DNA of 5,520 nucleotides from contig JAIDJZ010000050.1 of the NCBI GenBank assembly GCA_029051965.1, positions 1-5,520 on the forward strand, given 5' to 3'. The DNA comes from Paramuribaculum sp. (lineage in GTDB: Bacteria; Bacteroidota; Bacteroidia; Bacteroidales; Muribaculaceae). Shown one piece after another: positions 1 through 4,850 of the stretch (its first letter is position 1; the number at the start of each line of letters is the position of its first letter). The position numbers were made by a program, and so were the translations under genes. Below the pieces are notes generated by a model. It saw nothing but the letters and a program-made list of their open reading frames with translations. It was not told the DNA's origin and made no database searches.

Positions 1-5
1 TAGCG

Positions 6-32
6 TTTTTTTTTAACATCAAAATATTGATG
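6..32. repeat. T-tract and small palindrome upstream of DUF695 gene
   Basis: A run of nine T (6-14) is followed by a perfect inverted repeat, catcaa (17-22) / ttgatg (27-32), with a 4-nt loop. The T-run directly after gcg could be the tail of a terminator for a plus-strand gene lying left of the window, but its stem would be outside the window. The palindrome is all AT-rich and could equally be an operator or chance. No clear TAnnTTTG promoter is seen between here and the ATG at 65. Confidence 0.25.
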
Positions 33-64
33 ATTATAAATAACATATTTTAACTAAATATAAT

Positions 65-502
65 ATGGCAAAAGAAAATGAATGGTGGACATCACCTCAG
101 GAATCTGAGTCTGGAAAGCTGATTCTTGTGACTGGAAGAAAGGATATTGACAGATTTCGCCGGAATCCGAAATTTTCTATCAGAGTTGAAATCTCATGGA
201 AATATGATGAACAGGAGGACGGAATGCCGGATCTGCCGACTTCCAAACTTATGGAGGAGGTCACTGAGCGTCTGCACGAAGTCTTCAAAAAGGACCCTGT
301 CGCAGTTATGACTGGGATATTTACCGGCGACGGAATCCGTGAATGGGTCTTCTATACGTTAAGTACGAATATCTTCGGGCGAAAACTGAATGAATCACTC
401 TCGGATTTGCCGGTTCTTCCTCTGGAGATCACATGTGAGAATGATTCTGCATGGGAAGCCTATGACGAGATGGCAGAGGCTGAGATCTGGGCTGATGACT
501 GA
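65..502 (+). CDS. DUF695 domain-containing protein
   Basis: A complete 145-residue soluble acidic protein with no signal peptide or membrane segment. The layout matches the DUF695 family (Pfam PF05117): an N-terminal W-rich segment (EWW at 6-8), a strand VEISW (41-45), a helix around residues 58-75 (PTSKLMEEVTERL), the hallmark TGDGIREWVFYT (87-98) where a small-residue/G-x-R-x-W-x-FY strand is typical, and a C-terminal ENDSAWEAYDEM (125-136) matching the family's D-x-x-W-x-x-Y ending. The length is normal for the single-domain form. The family function is not established; a cytoplasmic location is inferred. The ATG at 65 is the first in frame; the A/T-rich leader lacks Shine-Dalgarno, as is usual in Bacteroidota. 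It stands alone on its strand and converges on the serine hydrolase gene, 80 bp apart, with no convincing terminator between them. Confidence 0.82.
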   Translation: MAKENEWWTSPQESESGKLILVTGRKDIDRFRRNPKFSIRVEISWKYDEQEDGMPDLPTSKLMEEVTERLHEVFKKDPVAVMTGIFTGDGIREWVFYTLSTNIFGRKLNESLSDLPVLPLEITCENDSAWEAYDEMAEAEIWADD

Positions 503-582
503 CCCGATCAGTGTCGTTGTGGCTGTAGGGGGAGAGTGAGCGCCTTCAGTTGGGCTGGCTTTAGTCCGCGATATGAGTGAAA

Positions 583-1722
583 TCATTGTGAGATCAGATT
601 GCAGAAATCGTCAAATAGAAGGTGATATTCACATCCTTTTTTCTCGCCCAAAGTCACGAATATCAGATTCTGTTCCGGATCACAGAACAGCACCTGACCG
701 TATAGCCCGATGGCAAAAAAACGCGGGGTAACAATGTCATTACCATCGATTCGGGTAATGATATTGTTCCACCCCAGCGAATATGCTTCATTGTCAAGCG
801 ATGAGTTGACAGACCGGTCAATCCACTCTTTGCTTACAATCTGTCGGTTGTTGTAGACTCCGTCGTTCATATAAAGACGCCCGATTTTTGCAAGATCCCT
901 AACGTTGGACACCAGACCGCCATAAGCCTTTGCCTGTCGGTGTCGGCTGTCGTCAAGGGAAATAAAAGCATCAGCCTCCATGTCAAGAGGCTTCCATACT
1001 TTTTCCTGCAGGTATTGCGCAAACGGGATTCCGGTGGCTCTTTCAATAGCCACTCCTAACAAAGCAGTGGACATTGAATTGTAGTAATGCGTTGTCCCGG
1101 GAGGAGACTTGAAATGTAGTTTTTTGAATTGATTGACTACATTATTGCCATAGTATAGCTTAGCCATTTTGGAAAATGGATTCCAGTTATAACTCTCCTC
1201 AAAATCGAGCCCGGTGCGCATGTCAAGGAGATGTTCAATTGTCAGTTGTTTGAACAGAGGATCGGCACCGTTGAGTTCCGGAATGTAGCGGGTGACGGGA
1301 TCAGTTGTCGATATGAGGCCTTCGTCAACAGCTATTCCGCACAGCAAAGAGGTCACGGCCTTTGTAATCGAGAATACGTTTGAGGCTGAAAGCCGTGAAA
1401 AAGTTCCATAATACCGTTCGAGCAGGATAGTGTCATTGCGGACAATCAGCAGAGCTCCGTTGCCTCTTGCGCGCGAAAAATAATCGCCGATCGTCTCCTT
1501 GTTCAAACGGCCGCCTGAGAATTTTGAATCTTCAAAATATCTGTCGTGGTCAGCCGTTGAAATCAGAGGGTTCTTATTTGATCCATTGGAAAGAATCGTA
1601 TCCAGTGCGAAATTCAGATATGTGTCGGTTGAAGGGTTGCCACACTTGATTGATTTGAATGTGGTGCAACTCATGCTAATAACCGATAAGACGCCCAGCA
1701 GTATGCAGCCTATTTGTTTCAT
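583..1722 (-). CDS. Serine hydrolase, beta-lactamase/class C family, probable lipoprotein
   Basis: A 379-residue protein of the beta-lactamase-related family (PF00144), which includes class C beta-lactamases, DD-peptidases and esterases. The nucleophile motif is S118-I-T-K121, inside NVFSITKAVTS as in this family; the second motif is Y213-Y-N215 (PPGTTHYYNSMS). The third motif, normally KTG or HxG, appears to be G339-L-Y-G342-Q in the final strand, so the usual basic residue is absent. Other family landmarks are TIEHLLDMRTGLD (161-173), YGGLVSNVRDLAKIGRLYM (267-285) and the C-terminal FFAIGLYGQVLF. The N-terminus (MKQIGCILLGVLSVISMSC) is a signal peptide with a loose lipobox ending at Cys19, suggesting export and membrane anchoring. 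The substrate cannot be told; peptidoglycan-peptide or ester hydrolysis is likelier than drug resistance. The ATG at 1722 is needed to keep the signal peptide. Monocistronic. Confidence 0.88.
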   Translation of the reverse strand: MKQIGCILLGVLSVISMSCTTFKSIKCGNPSTDTYLNFALDTILSNGSNKNPLISTADHDRYFEDSKFSGGRLNKETIGDYFSRARGNGALLIVRNDTILLERYYGTFSRLSASNVFSITKAVTSLLCGIAVDEGLISTTDPVTRYIPELNGADPLFKQLTIEHLLDMRTGLDFEESYNWNPFSKMAKLYYGNNVVNQFKKLHFKSPPGTTHYYNSMSTALLGVAIERATGIPFAQYLQEKVWKPLDMEADAFISLDDSRHRQAKAYGGLVSNVRDLAKIGRLYMNDGVYNNRQIVSKEWIDRSVNSSLDNEAYSLGWNNIITRIDGNDIVTPRFFAIGLYGQVLFCDPEQNLIFVTLGEKKGCEYHLLFDDFCNLISQ

Positions 1723-1726
1723 TTTG

Positions 1727-1734
1727 CAAATTTA
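1727..1734 (-). promoter_or_regulatory. -7 promoter element of the serine hydrolase gene
   Basis: On the minus strand this reads TAAATTTG, a full match to the Bacteroides -7 consensus TAnnTTTG. A partial -33 element (ATTGC) lies about 18 nt upstream. Transcription would start within a few bases of the ATG at 1722, so the mRNA would have almost no leader. The element match is seen directly; the start-site position is inferred from the consensus. Confidence 0.5.
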
Positions 1735-1846
1735 GCGATTATTCTGAGTCAGCAATGATTTATAGGGAAAAAGTGGTCGCAATAGAAGCAACAGGATCTT
1801 CATTATGGACGGCGAAACTTTCAATGGCTATTCCGTTCGAAATGCA

Positions 1847-1854
1847 TAACTTTG
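1847..1854 (+). promoter_or_regulatory. -7 promoter element before the secreted fragment at 1879
   Basis: TAACTTTG, a full match to the Bacteroides -7 consensus TAnnTTTG, sits 24 bases before the ATG at 1879, which is a sensible distance for a roughly 20-nt leader. A clear -33 TTTG at the standard spacing is not seen (only TTTC, somewhat too far upstream). Its survival suggests that the short ORF downstream is the 5' end of a former real gene. Confidence 0.45.
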
Positions 1855-1878
1855 CATCAAAACTCAAATGGATTTTAG

Positions 1879-2079
1879 ATGAAAAAATTGATTCTCCTGT
1901 TATCTATAATTACTGCGAGCGTTTCGTTTGCGCAGACTTATGCAATTTCTGGGCGTATTACAGATTATAATGGGCTTCCGATAGATTCATATTCCGTAAT
2001 AATATACAACCCAGACTTCTCTGAAGTCCTTGAAGCTTTAAGTGATGTCAACGAGTATATAGACTTGACAGAGTCCTGA
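1879..2079 (+). pseudogene. Truncated secreted protein, carboxypeptidase-regulatory-like N-terminus
   Basis: A 66-codon open frame. Residues 1-19 (MKKLILLLSIITASVSFAQ) form a textbook Sec signal peptide with a probable cleavage after SFA or SFAQ. Residues 20-51 (starting TYAISGRITDYNGLPIDS) have the G-x-I-T-D-x-x-G-x-P-I-x-x-x-x-V-x-I-Y pattern of the CarboxypepD_reg-like beta-sandwich, which in Bacteroidota opens TonB-dependent receptors and other cell-surface proteins. After VLEALSDVNEY the similarity stops and TGA follows at 2077, far short of any full-length member of such families, so I read it as the 5' stub of a degraded gene. It has its own -7 promoter element. The parent protein cannot be identified. 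A short functional secreted peptide is possible but less likely. Confidence 0.6.
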
Positions 2080-2280
2080 AAGGTCGATATGCAGCAATAG
2101 CTGCCATGCGTGTATGAATATTCAAGAATGCAGCAAGTGCCTCTTGAAGACATAAGACTTGAATTTTGGGCGTGGAATGTTATCATTGGCGAGTGCAGCT
2201 AACTTCGCGACTATTGCGTCAGCCGTGCAATGACCTCGAAGTGTTCTTTGATACCTGCAAATTATTCATACCTTTACGCT
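2080..2280 (+). other. Unassigned stretch with fragmentary open frames
   Basis: No start-to-stop gene is present. Two overlapping short plus-strand frames meet near 2112: one (from about 2046 to 2117) ends LKGRYAAIAAMRV, the other (2101-2202) reads YEYSRMQQVPLEDIRLEF and ends WAWNVIIGECS before TAA. Joined by one frame change they would give a helix-like segment of roughly 50 residues, which hints at gene remains, but no family is recognised and the match may be chance. Confidence 0.25.
2247..2276 (+). promoter_or_regulatory. Candidate promoter for the broken lipoprotein gene
   Basis: TTTG (2247-2250) and TACCTTTA (2269-2276) lie 18 bases apart and resemble the Bacteroides -33 TTTG and -7 TAnnTTTG pair, with one mismatch in the final base of the -7 element. 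Transcription would begin near 2281, where the lipoprotein frame opens. The call rests only on consensus matching. Confidence 0.3.
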
Positions 2281-2318
2281 GTGACTTCGCACATAAATAC
2301 ATATCAAAATAATTGTGT

Positions 2319-2349
2319 TATTGTCATTTTATTACTAATAATGACAATA
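2319..2349. repeat. Inverted repeat over the lipoprotein signal-peptide region
   Basis: TATTGTCA (2319-2326) pairs with TGACAATA (2342-2349); inside it TTATT (2329-2333) pairs with AATAA (2337-2341) around a 3-nt loop, with a 2-nt bulge. The only in-frame ATG of the region (2341) lies within the right arm. It could fold in mRNA or serve as a palindromic protein site, but it overlaps coding sequence for LLLIM and may be incidental. Confidence 0.4.
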
Positions 2350-2371
2350 CTTTCAGCGTGTAGTTATTCTC

Positions 2372-2379
2372 AAAAAAAG
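2372..2379 (+). other. A7 run with A-AAA-AAG slippery heptamer at the frame break
   Basis: Codons CAA AAA AAG (2371-2379) contain A-AAA-AAG in the phase of the lipoprotein signal-peptide frame. This is the heptamer type used for -1 frameshifting in E. coli dnaX. A -1 slip here moves exactly into the frame that stays open to 2648. The same A7 run is also a hotspot for replication slippage and sequencing indels, so the run itself does not distinguish recoding from mutation. Confidence 0.4.
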
Positions 2380-2776
2380 TTGATTATCCGGTAGATTTCA
2401 AATATGCTTCTATATCAATAGAATACTCAGGCGTTTCGGATTCGTTGAAATCAGTTGTTGCAGATTCTATTTTTACAAGTATTTCAAGAGCGGGGTTAAT
2501 CATTACTCCTATAGACTTTCTTAAAGGAGATAGTCTTCTTATAGTCAATGGTTATGTTATAAAAGACGGAGCCGGCATTGGAATCACATTGGATTTTTAC
2601 CCACAAGGCGGCAACATATTTACTGAAATTATATTTATCAGAAGTTAGGAATGAAGACCCCATAATCACAATTCATGCTCAATCCACAGTCCCTTTTTCG
2701 GACGATTATAATTTCAATAAAGCTATTGATATTTTGAATAATGGACTAATAACAAATGGAGGAATAAGAAGTCTAT

Positions 2777-2980
2777 TTACGATCGAATAAGCGTCTTTTC
2801 GCGCACCTCATATAGTCCATAGCTTCGCTGAAAAACCAGCAGGTTGTGGACTTTTCTTTTTCTGATCACGATATTCCTTGACTTTGGCGACTGCCACATG
2901 ATTTGTGACTGCAGATCTTCCGCGTCAACAGCATGAAGCATTCCACCGGCATCTGCTAATTGCATCTGAGATATCAACAT
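2777..2980 (-). CDS. Doubtful small hypothetical ORF
   Basis: From ATG at 2980 the minus strand is open for 67 codons (MLISQMQLADAGGMLHAVDA at the start, REKTLIRS at the end), stopping at TAA 2777 and overlapping the tail of the broken lipoprotein gene by 14 bases. The product would be basic in its C-terminal half (KSRNIVIRKRKVH), without signal peptide or membrane segment. Codon usage is acceptable, but there is no recognised domain, no promoter element and the surroundings are decayed. It may be a real small gene, a remnant of a larger one, or a chance open frame. Confidence 0.22.
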   Translation of the reverse strand: MLISQMQLADAGGMLHAVDAEDLQSQIMWQSPKSRNIVIRKRKVHNLLVFQRSYGLYEVREKTLIRS

Positions 2981-2985
2981 CCCCA

Positions 2986-3014
2986 CGAATCGGATTATTA
3001 AACGCTTCGATTCG
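2986..3014. repeat. Inverted repeat CGAATCG/CGATTCG
   Basis: Perfect 7-bp arms at 2986-2992 and 3008-3014 separated by 15 nt. It is the first of three inverted repeats packed between 2986 and 3120 in a non-coding stretch. There is no T-tract after either arm, so a simple terminator is unlikely. Confidence 0.45.
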
Positions 3015-3018
3015 CCTC

Positions 3019-3045
3019 CGGCGGCTTACACTTCCAGTGCCGCCG
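3019..3045. repeat. GC-rich hairpin CGGCGGC/GCCGCCG
   Basis: Perfect 7-bp GC-rich arms at 3019-3025 and 3039-3045; the loop can close further with ACT (3030-3032) pairing AGT (3036-3038), leaving a 4-nt bulge. On the plus strand it is followed by ATTTATTTCT, so a weak plus-strand terminator for the degraded lipoprotein unit is possible, though the T-run is interrupted. Confidence 0.45.
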
Positions 3046-3077
3046 ATTTATTTCTGATACTTGTCCTTTTCTGAAAT

Positions 3078-3120
3078 TAATTAGCTCGTCGAGGCGCAGC
3101 TCGACAATCTCGATTAATTA
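3078..3120. repeat. Two-part inverted repeat TAATTA/GTCGAG
   Basis: Outer arms TAATTA (3078-3083) and TAATTA (3115-3120) are complementary, and inner arms GTCGAG (3088-3093) and CTCGAC (3100-3105) close a 6-nt loop; the two helices are separated by an asymmetric internal loop. This gives a long imperfect cruciform-like element. Protein-binding palindrome, mobile-element end or folded RNA are all open. Confidence 0.45.
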
Positions 3121-3177
3121 CCGATTACTTATCGACCGGGTAAAAAAAGTATAGATTTTGGGGGTACATCGATTTGG

Positions 3178-3194
3178 TCCGGAATTGAACCGAG
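3178..3194 (-). other. tRNA T-arm-like motif, possible tRNA 3'-end remnant
   Basis: The minus strand reads CTCGG-TTCAATT-CCGGA, with a T-loop fitting TTCRANY and an internal box-B-like GGTTCAATTCC. Four of the five stem positions pair (one as G-T). No acceptor stem, D-arm or anticodon arm is found at the proper distance, so it is not a tRNA gene. It may be the worn end of a tRNA or an old attachment site, or chance. Confidence 0.2.
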
Positions 3195-3200
3195 AATAGC

Positions 3201-3219
3201 AAAAAGGCAAATTGTTGCC
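3201..3219 (-). terminator. Second short terminator-like hairpin downstream of tRNA-Thr
   Basis: On the minus strand GGCAA (3219-3215), loop CAAT and TTGCC (3210-3206) form a short stem immediately followed by five T (3205-3201). The stem is only 5 bp, so by itself it is a weak intrinsic terminator, but it lies in tandem behind the stronger hairpin at 3238-3265 and could back it up for the tRNA transcript. Confidence 0.4.
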
Positions 3220-3237
3220 AGACTGGGGTAAATAAAT

Positions 3238-3271
3238 GACACCCAGCGGTAATACGCTGAGTGTCTTTTTT
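3238..3271. terminator. Intrinsic terminator hairpin downstream of tRNA-Thr
   Basis: GACAC-C-CAGCG (3238-3248) pairs with CGCTG-A-GTGTC (3255-3265): two 5-bp helices with one C-A mismatch and a 6-nt loop. On the plus strand six T follow (3266-3271), giving a good plus-strand terminator. On the minus strand the hairpin is preceded by A6 and followed by ATTTATTT, so it may also act on the tRNA transcript. A bidirectional terminator is the simplest reading, since the tRNA is the nearest active gene. Confidence 0.65.
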
Positions 3272-3282
3272 CAAAGGTTAGG

Positions 3283-3355
3283 AGCCGCGAGTGGGACTCG
3301 AACCCACGACCTTTTCGTTACGAATGAAATGCTCTACCGACTGAGCTATTGCGGC
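3283..3355 (-). tRNA. tRNA-Thr (anticodon CGT)
   Basis: On the minus strand a complete cloverleaf runs from G at 3355 to the discriminator T at 3283. The D-arm is GCTC-AGTCGGTA-GAGC, the anticodon loop TTCGTAA has U33 and anticodon CGT (reads ACG, Thr), the variable loop is AGGTC, and the T-arm is GTGGG-TTCGAGT-CCCAC. The acceptor GCCGCAA/TCGCGGC has one A-C mismatch (6-67), and the anticodon stem TTTCA/CGAAA has another (31-39). CCA is not encoded; CCT follows the discriminator. It has its own promoter and downstream hairpins, so it does not depend on the DUF4270 operon. Confidence 0.95.
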
Positions 3356-3360
3356 TGGTC

Positions 3361-3393
3361 AATCAGCTGGCCTTTATTGGAGGGGTGCTGATT
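3361..3393 (-). repeat. Inverted repeat in the pre-tRNA leader
   Basis: AATCAGC (3361-3367) and GCTGATT (3387-3393) form perfect 7-bp arms with a 19-nt spacer. It falls between the predicted tRNA transcription start and the mature 5' end at 3355, so it would form a hairpin at the head of the precursor. It also lies just after the DUF4270 stop codon, but with no T-tract it is a poor terminator for that gene. Confidence 0.4.
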
Positions 3394-3400
3394 TATGGTG

Positions 3401-3408
3401 CAAAGATA
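3401..3408 (-). promoter_or_regulatory. -7 promoter element of tRNA-Thr
   Basis: The minus strand reads TATCTTTG, an exact fit to the Bacteroides -7 consensus TAnnTTTG, directly adjacent to the DUF4270 stop codon. Transcription would start near 3395, giving a leader of about 40 nt before the tRNA. No good -33 TTTG is seen at the standard distance. Confidence 0.55.
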
Positions 3409-4803
3409 CTAATTATTTATGAATTGTTTGCTATATGTGAAGCGAATTTTTGTTTTTTCAAGGTCAAGTGAGCACATTGACGGTCCGGTTACGTAGGGCT
3501 GAATCGAGGTCACGTAGGTTGTCGATGTGCCGTAATAGTAGTCAGAACCAGATGATTCGACAGTGAGATTGACCGGAATCAGCAGGAAGTTGACGTCTTC
3601 CTCTTTGATAGTTTCCTTTTTCATCAGATTGCCGAGGTATTCACGCAGCCCTGAGAAGTAGTACTGTTTGTTGACGGAATCGTATGTTGAAAGGAAAGAG
3701 GTGATTCCGTCGTTGATCTTGTTCTGGGCGAAGAATGTGTCTTTTTCGCTTTCAAGAATAAGAAGTACATTGGTTGGCGGCGTTATTCCGTAGGCGTTGT
3801 TGATTTCCTCGACCGGAATAGTCATGGTCAGCGTATTGATGACGGCCAGTTCTCCGGCATTCTGTCTGTAGGTGTTGATTATCTCCTGTCCCGGGAAACG
3901 GATTTTAGCATTGTAGCCAGTCGGGGCGACAAGAAGGGTTTTGCCTGCATTGACCATGGCTGAGAGGCTTTCGCTCAGATCATATTTGATGATGTTGTTG
4001 GTGATGATCTCCGGGGTGACACCCATGAGCGATGCGGAAATATGGTAGACTGTGTCTCGTTCGCCTTTGTCATCCGAGATTGTCGCGTGTTTCGAATAGT
4101 GGAACTGAATTCGCGTATCGGTGATGTTGGTGATGCGGCCTTGTCCGAATGTGCTTCGAACCATGATCCCCGGGAAGAACTGAGCAAACTGTTCGGGAGT
4201 AGAGAATAGCGAGGGGTTTTTGAGGTACTCGGAATAGAAATTACGCCCGAACTCAATTGGGAGTTCCAGCGAGATCATGTGGTAATGACTCTGGCTTTCC
4301 GAGTTGTAGAGGAGGTCGTAGCCGGAATAGATGTGGGGTTGAGGTGTCCAGCAGTCAGATTCGCTGAAGTAGCCATCCGGATCAAAGTCGCTATAGATAG
4401 GTGAGGGGAGCTGTTTTGTCAAAGGATAGACTTTCAGTCCCATCGGCACGAGAGAGTCGCCTGTAAATCCTCCGGGGCTGTAGGTCATGACGAGTTTGAC
4501 GGAATCAATGTCTTTCGGAGCGATTCCGACTGTGTCAAACTGGTCAGCTGGCATGAATTGGGTTACGAAGTCCGAACTGATCGCACCGAATTCTTTGGCG
4601 TTGAGCCGGCCGAGCAACTGGGTGGTGGTGCGGGACATCACGGAATAATCGCGATAGGAAGAGCCGCTTACTGTAAATGAAGAGTCAATAATGACTTCAG
4701 TATTGTCATCTACCAGAGAGTTGCCCAGAGTCGAACTGCCTTCGCATGACCAAAGGAGTCCGCCCCCCAGAAAAGCTATGATGAAAAAACGCGATAGATT
4801 CAT
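3409..4803 (-). CDS. DUF4270 domain-containing lipoprotein
   Basis: A complete 464-residue protein. Residues 1-20 (MNLSRFFIIAFLGGGLLWSC) form a lipoprotein signal with lipobox L17-W-S-C20, so the mature form is acylated at Cys20 and probably outer-membrane anchored; the sequence after the cysteine (EGSSTLGNSLVDD) is acidic only further along. The body matches DUF4270 (PF14092), a Bacteroidota-specific family: LLGRL (63-67), EFGAISSDFVTQF (71-83), then IDSVKLVMTYSPGGFTGDSL (99-118) and PMGLKVYPLTK, and a C-terminal strand IRFTYSKQF. The length is usual. Its function is unknown. The start ATG 4803 preserves the signal peptide; there is no Shine-Dalgarno. It follows the glycogen-synthase-like gene by 47 bp on the same strand with no TAnnTTTG element in the gap, so cotranscription is likely. 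This pairing is one I know from Bacteroides genomes. Confidence 0.9.
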   Translation of the reverse strand: MNLSRFFIIAFLGGGLLWSCEGSSTLGNSLVDDNTEVIIDSSFTVSGSSYRDYSVMSRTTTQLLGRLNAKEFGAISSDFVTQFMPADQFDTVGIAPKDIDSVKLVMTYSPGGFTGDSLVPMGLKVYPLTKQLPSPIYSDFDPDGYFSESDCWTPQPHIYSGYDLLYNSESQSHYHMISLELPIEFGRNFYSEYLKNPSLFSTPEQFAQFFPGIMVRSTFGQGRITNITDTRIQFHYSKHATISDDKGERDTVYHISASLMGVTPEIITNNIIKYDLSESLSAMVNAGKTLLVAPTGYNAKIRFPGQEIINTYRQNAGELAVINTLTMTIPVEEINNAYGITPPTNVLLILESEKDTFFAQNKINDGITSFLSTYDSVNKQYYFSGLREYLGNLMKKETIKEEDVNFLLIPVNLTVESSGSDYYYGTSTTYVTSIQPYVTGPSMCSLDLEKTKIRFTYSKQFINN

Positions 4804-4850
4804 TGAGTTGTATTGGAGTAGTAGAGTGGAGTCGACGGCGTGCAGATCCT

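Larger units (their letters stand above)
2281..2790 (+). pseudogene. Small lipoprotein gene split by two frame changes
   Basis: Three consecutive plus-strand segments read as one protein. Segment 1 (2281-2394) contains a lipoprotein signal, NNCVIVILLLIMTILSAC then SYSQKK, with lipobox L-S-A-C, and stops at TAG 2392-2394. Segment 2, in the -1 frame, continues from the A7 run at 2372-2378 as KVDYPVDFKYASISIEY and on to EIIFIRS, ending at TAG 2646. Segment 3, back in the first frame from about 2640, reads EVRNEDPIITIHAQSTV and ends LFTIE at TAA 2788-2790. Composition and codon choice look coding in each piece. The start is unclear: the only in-frame ATG (2341) is too close to the lipobox, leaving GTG 2281 or a lost start. 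The combined product would be about 165-170 residues, exported and lipid-anchored, of no family I recognise. Two breaks plus a poor start favour a pseudogene; recoding or assembly error is possible for the first break. Confidence 0.6.

Noticed and set aside
498..512. ACTGA/TCAGT hairpin at the end of the DUF695 gene as a terminator
   Set aside because: The stem is only 5 bp, overlaps the stop codon and has no T-tract on either strand.
1755..1970. Plus-strand 71-codon open frame upstream of and overlapping the secreted stub
   Set aside because: It runs through the TAACTTTG promoter element and the signal-peptide codons in another frame, and its product has no recognisable domain. Treated as a chance frame.
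3178..3240. Second complete tRNA gene
   Set aside because: Only a T-arm-like motif is present; no acceptor, D-arm or anticodon arm is found at the required spacing.
3975..4256. Minus-strand 93-codon open frame within the DUF4270 gene
   Set aside because: It is a shifted-frame shadow of a well supported lipoprotein gene, with serine-rich low-quality composition.
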